A stretch of 16,860 nucleotides of DNA from positions 1 through 16,860 of the forward strand of contig JAUNJL010000051.1 of NCBI GenBank assembly GCA_030533315.1, written 5' to 3'. A program made the position numbers and the translations under genes. This DNA comes from Eubacteriales bacterium. GTDB lineage: Bacteria; Bacillota_A; Clostridia; Lachnospirales; Lachnospiraceae. Of this stretch, positions 7,036 to 13,964 are shown one piece after another; position 1 is the stretch's first letter; every line of letters begins with the position of its first letter. The notes beneath the pieces were generated by a model. It saw only the letters and a list, made by a program, of their open reading frames with translations. It ran no database searches and had not been told where the DNA came from.

Positions 7036-7954
7036 TGTTGTTTCCTCCCCGCTTTGTCGGTTTTGAGAAATATTTTCCCTTCCAGTAAGGCACTGCAAGG
7101 AAAATGGCGACCACAAGAGCGGACAGCATCTTTAACAGGTCTGTGTCGATCCCCATCCAGATGACCGTCTGTAAAACAAGATAATACAGGATGGAGCCGA
7201 GGGACACTCCGAGAAGACGGAGGGCAAAATTGCGAAAAATACGGCCGAAGATCGCCTCGCCGATGATGACGGCGGCAAGACCGATGACAATGGCTCCCCG
7301 CCCCATATTGACATCCGCAAAGCCTTGATACTGTGCCAGAAGGGCGCTGGACAGCGCCACCAGCCCGTTGGAGATCATCAGGCAGAGGACCTTGCAGAAA
7401 TTGGTGTTGATCCCCTGCGCCCGCGCCATATTGGGATTACATCCGGTGGCCCGCAGCCCGCAGCCCAGCTCCGTCCCGAAGAACCAGTAGAGGACGGCGA
7501 TGACCACCAGGATGAACAGAGCGACGATCAAAATGGTATTTTGGGTGAGAGGAACATTTTTGATCCGCCTCAGAGAAACCAGGATATCGTATTTGTCAAC
7601 GTTGATGGCCTGGTTCGCTTTTCCCATGATTTTCAGGTTTACAGAATAGAGAGAAAGCTGCGTCAGGATTCCGGCAAGGATGGCAGGAATCCCCATAAAG
7701 GTGTGAAAGATTCCGGTGGCAAGCCCGGCCAGCATCCCGGCTCCGGTGGCCGCTAAAAGGGACACCCATACGTTGTGGCCGCTGAGCATCATCATGATGC
7801 AGACGGCGCCTCCGGTACACATGGTGCCGTCTACGGTCAGATCGGCGATGTCCAGCACTCGGAAGGTCAGATAAACGCCGATGGCCATGATGCCCCAGAT
7901 AAGGCCCTGAGCAGTGGCTCCTGGCAGGGCCTGGATCAAGTTTATGATTTGCAT
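7028..7954 (-). CDS. ABC transporter permease (PF02653-type, TrpY-like)
   Basis: Membrane subunit of the importer, 308 aa, with about eight to nine hydrophobic segments. It resembles the branched-chain amino acid / monosaccharide permease superfamily. Visible family marks are the N-terminal GLIWGIMAIGVYLTFRVLDIADLTVDG and the cytoplasmic EAA-like coupling loop around GLRATGCNPNMARAQGI. The usual length is about 300 aa. The ATG at 7954 follows AGGAGG by 9 bases; an in-frame ATG 13 codons upstream lacks a ribosome site and was not used. It ends inside the start of the ATPase gene. It is separated from the binding-protein gene by 200 bases holding two hairpins, so the membrane parts are probably made at a lower level than the binding protein. 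Confidence 0.88.
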   Translation of the reverse strand: MQIINLIQALPGATAQGLIWGIMAIGVYLTFRVLDIADLTVDGTMCTGGAVCIMMMLSGHNVWVSLLAATGAGMLAGLATGIFHTFMGIPAILAGILTQLSLYSVNLKIMGKANQAINVDKYDILVSLRRIKNVPLTQNTILIVALFILVVIAVLYWFFGTELGCGLRATGCNPNMARAQGINTNFCKVLCLMISNGLVALSSALLAQYQGFADVNMGRGAIVIGLAAVIIGEAIFGRIFRNFALRLLGVSLGSILYYLVLQTVIWMGIDTDLLKMLSALVVAIFLAVPYWKGKYFSKPTKRGGNNNA

Positions 7955-8006
7955 CTGTGATAGTCCTCCTGTAAAAATGCTCCCAGGGGGCAAGGTCGGA
8001 TGACGG

Positions 8007-8044
8007 GAGAAGTCTGCCCTCTATGTCAAACAGAGGGCCTTCTC
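8007..8044. promoter_or_regulatory. Strong intergenic stem-loop without T tract
   Basis: GAGAAG (8007-8012), then GCCCTCT (8016-8022), a 9-base loop and AGAGGGCCTTCTC (8032-8044) give a 13-bp stem interrupted by a 3-base bulge. No T run follows on either strand, so a terminator is unlikely. It could be an mRNA-stabilising or processing structure 5' of the permease message. Confidence 0.5.
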
Positions 8045-8084
8045 TCAAAATGGTACCCTGAGATCATAAAATATAAGAATGGAA

Positions 8085-8114
8085 ACAGCGAGAAAGGATT
8101 TCCCGTCTCGCTGT
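8085..8114 (-). terminator. Internal terminator after the substrate-binding protein gene
   Basis: ACAGCGAGA (8085-8093) pairs perfectly with TCTCGCTGT (8106-8114). On the minus strand a T-rich tract (TTTCCATTCTTATATTTTATG) follows. It lies 40 bases past the binding-protein stop, the usual place for partial termination that leaves binding protein in excess over permease and ATPase. Confidence 0.7.
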
Positions 8115-8154
8115 CTGTAAATTCATGAGATTTTTCGGTAGTGCAGAAGCAGGC

Positions 8155-9186
8155 TCAACCCTCTTCTCCATCCTCTGCCTCTTCATCGGAGCTTTCGGCT
8201 TCTTCCTGGGAAGCGTCGTCCTCGGCACCGATGGCAACGTACTCATCTGGAATTTCAACACCAAGCTCAGCGCAGATGTCTGCATTGTACTTCTGGGTAA
8301 AGTTTGGCGCATACTCAATGGGCATGGCGGAGATATCCTCCCCGTCCCGCAGGATGCGAACGGCCATTTCTCCGGTGGCTCTTCCCAGGTCATAATAGCT
8401 GATGGAAAGGGTGGCTACACCACATCCTGCACAGATCCCTTCCTCACCGGTGATGACAGGAACCTGCTCCGGCAGGCAGATGTTGTTGATGATCTCCGTA
8501 TTGGAGGCAACGGTGTTGTCGGTGGGAACGTAAAGCACGTCGCTGGAAGAGGCGGCGGTGGTTGCCACGGAGGAAAGATCGTTGGAATCTGAGAAAGCAT
8601 AGAACTCACAGGTGTATCCCAGCTCTTCCAGAGCCGCCTTCACCGTATCAACCTGATACTGGGAATTGGCTTCGGCGGAGCAATACAGAAGTCCTACGTT
8701 CTTGGCGTCTGGGAAAAGCTCCTTCAGCATGGCTGCCTGCTGCTCGAGAGGCGCCAGATCAGAGGTACCGGAGATGTTCCCTCCCACGGTGCCGTCAAAG
8801 TCGTCAATCTCAAGGGCAACGCCATACTCGGTAACCGAGGTTCCAAGGATGGGGATCTCATTGGTACCGGCTGCGGCGGCCTGAAGTGCCGGAGTGGCAT
8901 TTGCCATGATCAGATCCACGTTGTTGGAAACAAAGCTGTTGATAATGGTGGAACAGGTATTGGAATCGCCCTGTGCATTCTGCTCATCAAAGGTAACGGA
9001 CTCTCCAAGAGCCTCGGTAAGGGCGTCCTTAAAGCCCTGGGTAGCCGCATCCAAGGCTTCATGCTGCACGAGCTGGCAGATGCCTACGGTGTAGGTGGTA
9101 TCCTCGGCGCATACGGACACTGCGGGACCGGTGAGACCAGCGGCCATGATACCGGCAAGTGAAGCTGCTAAAATCTGTTTTTTCAT
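8155..9186 (-). CDS. ABC transporter substrate-binding protein (ABC_sub_bind, PF04392, TrpX-like)
   Basis: Extracellular solute-binding protein, 343 aa, of the importer encoded downstream. It starts with a signal peptide, MKKQILAASLAGIMAAG, and the mature part begins YTVGICQLVQHEALDAATQGF, the typical start of PF04392 proteins. Two alpha/beta lobes follow (for example AKNVGLLYCSAEANSQYQVD at the hinge region). The ATG at 9186 follows GAGGAGG. Two oddities stand out. The only cysteine near the signal peptide is in VSVCAED (C26), whose -1 valine does not fit a lipobox, while VCA/E fits signal peptidase I, so lipid anchoring is doubtful. The C-terminus also carries an unusual acidic tail of about 25 residues after YVAIGAED. 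Substrate unknown; tryptophan or another small aromatic is a family-based guess. Confidence 0.9.
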   Translation of the reverse strand: MKKQILAASLAGIMAAGLTGPAVSVCAEDTTYTVGICQLVQHEALDAATQGFKDALTEALGESVTFDEQNAQGDSNTCSTIINSFVSNNVDLIMANATPALQAAAAGTNEIPILGTSVTEYGVALEIDDFDGTVGGNISGTSDLAPLEQQAAMLKELFPDAKNVGLLYCSAEANSQYQVDTVKAALEELGYTCEFYAFSDSNDLSSVATTAASSSDVLYVPTDNTVASNTEIINNICLPEQVPVITGEEGICAGCGVATLSISYYDLGRATGEMAVRILRDGEDISAMPIEYAPNFTQKYNADICAELGVEIPDEYVAIGAEDDASQEEAESSDEEAEDGEEG

Positions 9187-9255
9187 ATGATAATCCTCCT
9201 CACAACATAATGGACATGATACCTGTGTGGAACTCATGTTTTGCCTGATCTTGAA

Positions 9256-9284
9256 AGTATACCGCTTTAAAGTCGAAAAGTCAA
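9256..9284 (-). promoter_or_regulatory. Promoter of the importer operon
   Basis: On the minus strand TTGACT (9279-9284) and TATACT (9256-9261) are spaced by 17 bases, each one mismatch from the sigma-A consensus. The leader to the start codon at 9186 is about 60 bases. That is too short for a T-box or a large riboswitch. Confidence 0.85.
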
Positions 9285-9606
9285 GATGAATAGGCAAATT
9301 AATGTGATCCTACAAACAGGCGAATGAATGGAATCCTGGCCGCCTCCGAACGACCATTGGGGCGAGCCCGGCGCTGCCGTGACTGCTCAGGAATGGGATG
9401 GGAGCGGGCAAAAAAGAATTTTTCCAGCCTGAGCGTCCTGAAATGCTTCGGATCTTCGGCTGGTACCAAACGTCATGGAAGGAGTTCCTTTCTTCTGGGT
9501 GGTTGACTTTTTTTCTGTGTGGCATAATTTAATAATGATAGGAAGGGGGAAGCCCTTTTTGTTTCTATCCAACCGAGATCATTCAAGGGAAAGGAAGGAA
9601 GCTATT
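9285..9606. other. Divergent gap between importer operon and amidase gene
   Basis: About 320 bases. A plus-strand promoter-like pair, TTGACT (9503-9508) and TAATTT (9525-9530) at 16 bases spacing, probably drives the amidase gene. A small hairpin (AAGGG / CCCTT, about 9543-9557) followed by T lies just downstream. In 9300-9500 I see no gene or clear structure. Confidence 0.5.
9503..9530 (+). promoter_or_regulatory. Probable promoter of the amidase gene
   Basis: TTGACT, 16 bases, TAATTT. The -35 is good and the -10 moderate. It lies about 75 bases before the ATG at 9607. If the amidase is a sporulation gene as its type suggests, a sigma-K or sigma-E promoter would be expected instead; no such motif was confidently recognised. 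Confidence 0.4.
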
Positions 9607-10371
9607 ATGCCATATTCCATTATGATAGACCCGGGACACGGGGGATCCGATCCCGGAGCGGTCTACATGGGCCGTCAGGAGAAGGATGATACCTTAAATC
9701 TCGCTTTGCAGGTGGGAGAAATTCTGGAAAATAACGGTGTGGAGGTTTTGTATACAAGAACGGGGGATGGATATCTGACACCCTTTGAACGGGCCAGGGA
9801 GGCGAACGAAGCTGGTGTGGATTATTTTATTTCGTTTCATCGGAACAGCGCTCCGTCAGCGGATCAGTACAAGGGAGTGGAGGTTTTGGTGTACAATAAA
9901 CAAGGCATTAAATATCAGATGGCGGAAAATATCGTGGGTGCCTTGGGAGAGCTTGGCTTCCGGGAAATCGGGGTGGAAGAGCGCCCCGGTCTGGTGGTGC
10001 TGAGGAGGACGAAAATGCCGGCGCTGCTGATCGAAACAGGATTTATCAATTCGGAGTCGGATAATGCTTTATATGACGAAAAGGCGGAGGAAATCCCTCA
10101 GGCGATCGCAGATGCGATCTTGGGAACCCTGGATGAGGAAACCATAGAGCAGCCGCTTTATTACCGGGTGCAGACGGGGGCTTATAAAAGCCGTGAAAAT
10201 GCAGACCGTATGCTGTACCGTCTATTGGACAAAGGATATCCGGCCTATATTTTGGATAAGGATGGCTATTTTAAGGTACAGGTGGGGGCGTATCAGGAGA
10301 TCGGCAATGCCATAGGCATGGAGCAGCGCCTGAGAGACGACGGATTTTCCACTATTTTAGTAACAAAATAA
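9607..10371 (+). CDS. N-acetylmuramoyl-L-alanine amidase, Amidase_3 + SPOR, CwlC-like, no signal peptide
   Basis: Zinc enzyme that cuts the bond between N-acetylmuramic acid and L-alanine in peptidoglycan. Residues 1-170 are the Amidase_3 domain. Zinc ligands are visible as H11 (IDPGHGG), E25 (GRQEKDD) and H78 (SFHRNS), and the catalytic glutamate is E143 (LLIETGF). Residues about 180-254 form a SPOR-like peptidoglycan-binding region with two similar halves (YYRVQTGAYKS and YFKVQVGAYQE). There is no signal peptide. At 254 aa with this layout it closely matches B. subtilis CwlC, an amidase made in the mother cell late in sporulation to release the spore. The ATG at 9607 follows GGAAGGAAG; a longer in-frame start at 9475 would overlap the promoter-like region and is rejected. 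A phage-type endolysin is the alternative. Confidence 0.88.
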   Translation: MPYSIMIDPGHGGSDPGAVYMGRQEKDDTLNLALQVGEILENNGVEVLYTRTGDGYLTPFERAREANEAGVDYFISFHRNSAPSADQYKGVEVLVYNKQGIKYQMAENIVGALGELGFREIGVEERPGLVVLRRTKMPALLIETGFINSESDNALYDEKAEEIPQAIADAILGTLDEETIEQPLYYRVQTGAYKSRENADRMLYRLLDKGYPAYILDKDGYFKVQVGAYQEIGNAIGMEQRLRDDGFSTILVTK

Positions 10372-10374
10372 AGG

Positions 10375-10403
10375 TGGAACCAGGAGGGAACTGGTGGTAT
10401 ACT
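10375..10403 (+). promoter_or_regulatory. Possible weak promoter of the YdcF-like gene
   Basis: TATACT at 10398-10403 with TGGAAC 17 bases upstream. The -10 is good and the -35 poor. It lies between the amidase stop and the next start, so the YdcF-like gene may be transcribed alone or by read-through. Confidence 0.35.
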
Positions 10404-10447
10404 GGGGGTGAAAACCAGGACACTACAGATAAGGGTGGCGAAGGAAT

Positions 10448-11041
10448 ATGTATGAGGAATTTATAAAAACGGCGGAAAAGCTTGTGTTCCGAGAAGATAA
10501 GCCCGAGAAATCGGACATTATTTTTATCCCTGGAAATGGTTATCCGCAGATGGCGGAACGGGCGGCGGAGTTGTATCGGGAGGGGTACGCCTCCCTTCTT
10601 CTCCCAAGCGGGAAATACAGTGTGACAGAGGGTGCCTTTTCCGGCGTCCTCTCAAAAAGGGGGGAGTACTCCGGCTGTTATGAAACAGAATGGGAATTTT
10701 TAAAGGAGGTTCTTGTAAAAAATGGGGTGCCAAGGTGTGCGGTCTTGAGGGAGGATCAGGCGACCTTTACCTATGAGAATGCCATTTATTCCAGGCAGGT
10801 AACGGATGGGGCTGGGATGGAGATCAAGAGAGCCATCCTTTGCTGCAAAGCCTATCACGCCGGGAGGGCGCTGATGTATTACCAGCTTCTGTATCCGAAA
10901 ACCGTTTTTTTTGTTTGTCCGGCCAGCCCTGATGGGATCACACGGCAGAACTGGAGGGAGAGTGACGCAGGAGTGGAGGCGGTGAACGGAGAGATTGCCA
11001 GGATCATCCGGCAGTTTACTCGGATGCTGGAAAGGCCGTAA
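10448..11041 (+). CDS. YdcF / DUF218 family protein
   Basis: Protein of 197 aa with the DUF218 (ElyC/SanA/YdcF) Rossmann-like fold. The first strand IIFIPGNGYPQMAERAAELYREGYA is the typical N-terminal block. LLPSGK follows, then the conserved FTYENAIYS helix (E and N are the family's polar pair) and the later strand AILCCKAYHAGRALMYY. Family members are linked to envelope or peptidoglycan-precursor metabolism, and E. coli YdcF binds S-adenosylmethionine, but the reaction is unknown. There is no N-terminal membrane anchor, so this copy is cytosolic. The start at 10448 follows AAGGA closely; spacing is short but no better start exists. It lies 76 bases after a cell-wall amidase gene, which agrees loosely with an envelope role. 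A terminator follows at 11116-11144. Confidence 0.8.
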   Translation: MYEEFIKTAEKLVFREDKPEKSDIIFIPGNGYPQMAERAAELYREGYASLLLPSGKYSVTEGAFSGVLSKRGEYSGCYETEWEFLKEVLVKNGVPRCAVLREDQATFTYENAIYSRQVTDGAGMEIKRAILCCKAYHAGRALMYYQLLYPKTVFFVCPASPDGITRQNWRESDAGVEAVNGEIARIIRQFTRMLERP

Positions 11042-11115
11042 AAAGGCGGTTTCAGGGTTTTGCCGAAGGGGAAGCTGCGGATATATGGAAGAGACCGGCT
11101 GGATGCTGTCTTTTT

Positions 11116-11144
11116 GGGGTTGTCCTTTGGGGCAGCCCTTTTTT
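11116..11144 (+). terminator. Rho-independent terminator after the YdcF-like gene
   Basis: GGGTTGTCC (11117-11125), loop TTTG, GGGCAGCCC (11130-11138) and TTTTTT (11139-11144). The 9-bp stem has two G-U pairs and the T run is uninterrupted. Confidence 0.85.
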
Positions 11145-11248
11145 GCGTGGATTTTTGTCTGTATTTGTTCAGACGTCTGAAGGGCTGCAGGCGTTTGGGA
11201 AAGGAGCTTAAAAAAAATAATTTTAGGGTGTCGAAAAAAGTCAGACTG

Positions 11249-11257
11249 TGCTATAAT
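11249..11257 (+). promoter_or_regulatory. Extended -10 promoter, possible start of a small RNA
   Basis: TGCTATAAT is a TG-n-TATAAT extended -10 element with a perfect hexamer at 11252-11257. No good -35 is seen at 16-18 bases. It lies about 280 bases upstream of the surface-protein gene, so the transcript would be a long leader or a separate RNA. Confidence 0.45.
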
Positions 11258-11423
11258 ACTCCTGTCAATACAGTCGTTTTAAAGAAGTGTGTTCCTGGGC
11301 ACGGCAGGGCTTCTGTATGCAGAGATCTGTGTGGCTCGCCTGCGGTGACGAGGGTTGATATATAAAAGATACATAAAATAAGGTTTGTTTTTGTGATTTT
11401 GAAAAATAATTTATTACAAAATC

Positions 11424-11452
11424 TTTACAAAATAATAAAATTTTGATATAGT
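11424..11452 (+). promoter_or_regulatory. Promoter of the surface-protein gene
   Basis: TTTACA (11424-11429) and TATAGT (11447-11452) at exactly 17 bases, in an AT-rich stretch. The leader (about 70 bases) begins near a 7-bp inverted pair CAATATG (11455-11461) / CATATTG (11479-11485). Confidence 0.8.
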
Positions 11453-11527
11453 AACAATATGTTGTGGCACATACCTGGCATATTGTGTTTCGTATACCAT
11501 AGATAGCCAAGACGGAAAGATGCGAGG

Positions 11528-13306
11528 ATGAGAAAGATGAAAAACGAGAGAAAAGGTGTGAGATTTTTGGCGGCAGCCGTTATGACGGCGGCCTTACTTG
11601 GCGGTCAGATGCCTTGTTTTGCAGCATATGGATATGTGAATGGCTCAGAGCTGAAGAAGAGCAGTCTGATTCCTGAAAATGTGACGATCGAAGAGCCTGC
11701 AGCTCTTTCTAATATAGAATTGCCGGAAAGTGAATATGGTGTTTTGTCCTGGGTAAATGGTTCCTATGTTCCGGATCAGAGGGTCCAGTCCTGCAGGGTC
11801 GCCTTTGACCCGTATGACTGGGTGGATCTGTCCCAGCTTTCAGGATGGGATGGGGAGGAAGGCCTTCTGATGGGGAAGGTGACGGTGGTGGTCACCAGCT
11901 TTTCCAGCGGAGAGGATGAAGGGTATGAGGATTACCAGGAAGAGGATGAGGCTGTGGAGCCAACAGTGGCTCCTTCCTGGCCGGAGATCTCCCAGGGAGC
12001 GGAGGAGGGGAGTGCAGTTCCCTCTCTGACACCGCAGGTGAGTCCCTTTGTGACAGAAGGGCCGTCACCTGCTCCTTCTGATGGGGTGGCCCCGGAGGGC
12101 GGCGGGGAAAATGGAGCGGAGTCTCAGTCTCCGGATCCGTCTTTTGCCCCTTTGCAGGAGGTTTCGCCTACGCCGGGCTCGGTGGAGGGCACTGGAGCCG
12201 GGCCGCAGGTATTTGTGAGTCCCGTTCCATCTGAGGAGGCAGGGGGATCCCAGGTATCGCCGATGCCTCAGGAGCTCCCGGAGATGACTGCGGCTCCTTC
12301 CGGGCCTTCGCAGGAGCCTGCTCCGGAGACGCTTTCGGAGGAGGTGTTTCCGGCAGAGATTCCAGAAGAGATGGGAGAGGAGCAGCTGGGAGAGACGGAT
12401 GATGAGACCGTGCCGGAGGAACTGTCTCAGACGGGTACGGAGGATGCAGGGGGGGAGACTGTGCCGGAGGAGGCTGCGCCTTTGGAGGAGCCCAACATCT
12501 TTGACCACCCGGAGGAGGTGGTGCCCGAGGATACAAGACCCGTCACGGCGGAGGAGGCCATGACGCCGGAGGAGGAGCAGGCCCGAGGGGCAGAAAACCA
12601 TTCCTGCGGCGGTATTTCTGTGTCTGGGATCCATCTTCCCTGGTATGTGCAGTTTCGGGTAGGAAGCGGGGAGGCCTATGAGTTTTCCAATGAAGAGTCA
12701 GCGTCGGTTTTCCAGTCTTATGAGTTTGAGCTTTGGGATCTGAAAAACGATGTGGAGTATGTGATACCGGATGGAGAATACATCAGTGTGACGATCCCGG
12801 TAAAGGCTGGATACGAGTACAGCATTGAGCATCTTTTGGATAATGGGGCAACGGAGACGATCGTGCCAAGTGTCAACGGCGGCACCATGATCTTCAGCAC
12901 TCATTCGTTCAGTCCCTTTGGGATCGCCGGGAGCAGGCCTCTGGTGGGCGAGGATATTGCAAAAAAGCACTATGAAAATGCGGGAGGGGGCGTTACGGCC
13001 GCACCGACGGCGGCTCCCACGGTGACGAGGACGGCGTCTGGTACAGGAGGAGGCCGGCAGGAAACACCGGTTTCCCAAACGGCAGGCCGGAGTACCTCGT
13101 CAGGCGGGAATGCGGGGACCAGCGGCTCCGCCGCCTCCTATGCCGGCGGCGGACAGAGTCAGGGAACCACTTCCTCATCGGGAGGCGATCTGGTGAAGGC
13201 GGTGCTGACGGGAGATGAGACGCCCGTCGGCGGGATGGCGCTCCTGGCGGCAGCAGCGGCGGCCGTTGCCGCAGTCGCTTCGGCGGTCAAGAAAAAGGTA
13301 AAATAA
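11528..13306 (+). CDS. Secreted acidic Pro/Glu-rich surface protein with TGDETP C-terminal anchor
   Basis: Predicted cell-surface protein, 592 aa, not assignable to a named family. Residues 1-33 are a signal peptide ending near CFAA. Residues about 58-124 form a small beta-sandwich-like unit (GVLSWVNGSYVPD ... CRVAFDPYD ... GKVTVVV), reminiscent of Ig-like repeats of Clostridia surface proteins. Residues about 127-357 are a low-complexity acidic stalk rich in P, E, S, T and A. Residues 358-470 form a second compact domain ending in HSFSPFGIAG. A Gly/Ser/Thr/Ala linker follows, then TGDETP (561-566), an Ala-rich hydrophobic stretch and the basic end KKKVK, the layout of a wall-sorting signal without a true LPxTG. 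The ATG at 11528 is 1 base after GAGG; the ATG at 11537 (9 bases after it) may be the real start. Likely an adhesin or envelope spacer. Confidence 0.7.
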   Translation: MRKMKNERKGVRFLAAAVMTAALLGGQMPCFAAYGYVNGSELKKSSLIPENVTIEEPAALSNIELPESEYGVLSWVNGSYVPDQRVQSCRVAFDPYDWVDLSQLSGWDGEEGLLMGKVTVVVTSFSSGEDEGYEDYQEEDEAVEPTVAPSWPEISQGAEEGSAVPSLTPQVSPFVTEGPSPAPSDGVAPEGGGENGAESQSPDPSFAPLQEVSPTPGSVEGTGAGPQVFVSPVPSEEAGGSQVSPMPQELPEMTAAPSGPSQEPAPETLSEEVFPAEIPEEMGEEQLGETDDETVPEELSQTGTEDAGGETVPEEAAPLEEPNIFDHPEEVVPEDTRPVTAEEAMTPEEEQARGAENHSCGGISVSGIHLPWYVQFRVGSGEAYEFSNEESASVFQSYEFELWDLKNDVEYVIPDGEYISVTIPVKAGYEYSIEHLLDNGATETIVPSVNGGTMIFSTHSFSPFGIAGSRPLVGEDIAKKHYENAGGGVTAAPTAAPTVTRTASGTGGGRQETPVSQTAGRSTSSGGNAGTSGSAASYAGGGQSQGTTSSSGGDLVKAVLTGDETPVGGMALLAAAAAAVAAVASAVKKKVK

Positions 13307-13321
13307 GGCATACGTGGAGAC

Positions 13322-13354
13322 ACCCTCTCATAGCTTTTATGGGAGGGTTGTTTT
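13322..13354 (+). promoter_or_regulatory. Hairpin/terminator whose 3' arm contains the next gene's ribosome site
   Basis: CCCTCTCATA (13323-13332), loop GCTTT and TATGGGAGGG (13338-13347) form a 10-bp stem with one G-U pair, followed by TTGTTTT. It can terminate the surface-protein transcript. The GGGAGGG in its 3' arm is also the Shine-Dalgarno sequence of the gene starting at 13355. Confidence 0.75.
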
Positions 13355-13705
13355 ATGAAGATCAGAGCTGTTTTAAAATCTCTTCTTTTTGCTTACTCCA
13401 TTACAGGTCTTCTGCTCCTGCTCCTTGCCTTTCTGCTGTTTCAGTTTGATCTGGGGGAAAAGCCGGTGGAGCTGGGGATCCTGGCCGCCTACATTTTTTC
13501 CTGCCTCATGGGAGGCTTTATGGTGGGGAAGCTTGTAAGGAGAGACAGATATCTGTGGGGCCTGGGAGTGGGACTTTTTTACTTTCTTTTGCTGGCCTTC
13601 GTCTCCTTCGTGGTGCAGGGGAAATGGGATATGTCCCTGGGACATGCGGTGACCACTCTTTTCATGTGTCTGGGAGGGGGGACTCTGGGAGGGATGCTGT
13701 CGTAA
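13355..13705 (+). CDS. TIGR04086 family small membrane protein
   Basis: Integral membrane protein of 116 aa with four hydrophobic segments (about 10-28, 40-60, 68-88, 96-115). It has glycine-rich turns such as CLMGGFMVGKLVRRDRYLWGLGVG and ends CLGGGTLGGMLS. It matches what is known of the TIGR04086 family, found in Clostridia near yajC, the SCIFF genes and secD/secF. Function is unknown; constant company with Sec export genes suggests a role in or near the translocon. The ATG at 13355 is 7 bases after GGGAGGG, itself in the 3' arm of a stable stem, so translation of read-through mRNA may be limited. A separate promoter for scfA follows, so this gene is probably not strictly co-transcribed with scfA. 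Confidence 0.82.
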   Translation: MKIRAVLKSLLFAYSITGLLLLLLAFLLFQFDLGEKPVELGILAAYIFSCLMGGFMVGKLVRRDRYLWGLGVGLFYFLLLAFVSFVVQGKWDMSLGHAVTTLFMCLGGGTLGGMLS

Positions 13706-13837
13706 GAAAGCGCCAATGTACCGGAACCATAAAATCCGGCTTCCAGGCCCAGGCGGCTGGATATCGCCCTGCCTGCGTGTACCTGACAGCAGTGGTTTGC
13801 GGGGCGGCCGCAAATGGCGGCCAGTGAAAAAAAGGGG

Positions 13838-13866
13838 TTTCAAAATGTAAAGTTTTATGCTATACT
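13838..13866 (+). promoter_or_regulatory. Promoter of scfA
   Basis: TATACT (13861-13866) preceded by TGC (extended -10), with a weak -35 TTTCAA 17 bases upstream. The leader holds a stem GCCCC (13884-13888) / GGGGC (13902-13906) and two copies of GCTTCTAC before the AGGAGG ribosome site. Confidence 0.65.
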
Positions 13867-13964
13867 ATCCCAAGACAGGCTGCGCCCCGGCAGAGCCGTG
13901 AGGGGCGGCAGAGGCTTCTACGTTTGTACAGCTTCTACATCTTATACATAAGGAGGATTCCGTG

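Larger units (their letters stand above)
11042..11527. other. Long non-coding region upstream of surface-protein gene
   Basis: About 486 bases. It contains the terminator at 11116-11144, an extended -10 promoter near 11249-11257, a GC-rich island at about 11285-11355 without a supported frame, then AT-rich DNA leading to the promoter at 11424-11452. The GC-rich island between the two promoters could be a small RNA or a decayed gene; no known RNA family was recognised. Confidence 0.5.

Noticed and set aside
9187..9250. T-box or amino-acid riboswitch expected before a TrpX-like operon
   Set aside because: The leader is about 60 bases and lacks T-box features.
9475..9606. N-terminal extension of the amidase with a hydrophobic start that could pass for a signal peptide
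   Set aside because: It overlaps the promoter-like elements, and GGAAGGAAG precedes the ATG at 9607, which gives the family's normal length.
11060..11365. 101-codon open frame with one possible membrane helix, after the YdcF-like gene
   Set aside because: Starts with TTG without a clear ribosome site, runs through a strong terminator (11116-11144) and through a promoter -10; better explained as non-coding.
11455..11527. Possible riboswitch (c-di-GMP type) in the surface-protein leader
   Set aside because: The leader is only ~70 bases and none of the conserved GEMM segments could be matched; only a 7-bp inverted pair is visible.
12065..12634. 189-codon minus-strand frame opposite the surface-protein stalk
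   Set aside because: Arg/Leu-rich antisense shadow of a Pro/Glu-rich low-complexity sequence; no ribosome site.
13806..13822. GGCCGC / GCGGCC hairpin before the scfA promoter as a terminator of the TIGR04086 gene
   Set aside because: Followed by an A-rich rather than T-rich tract on the plus strand, and the stem is only 6 bp.
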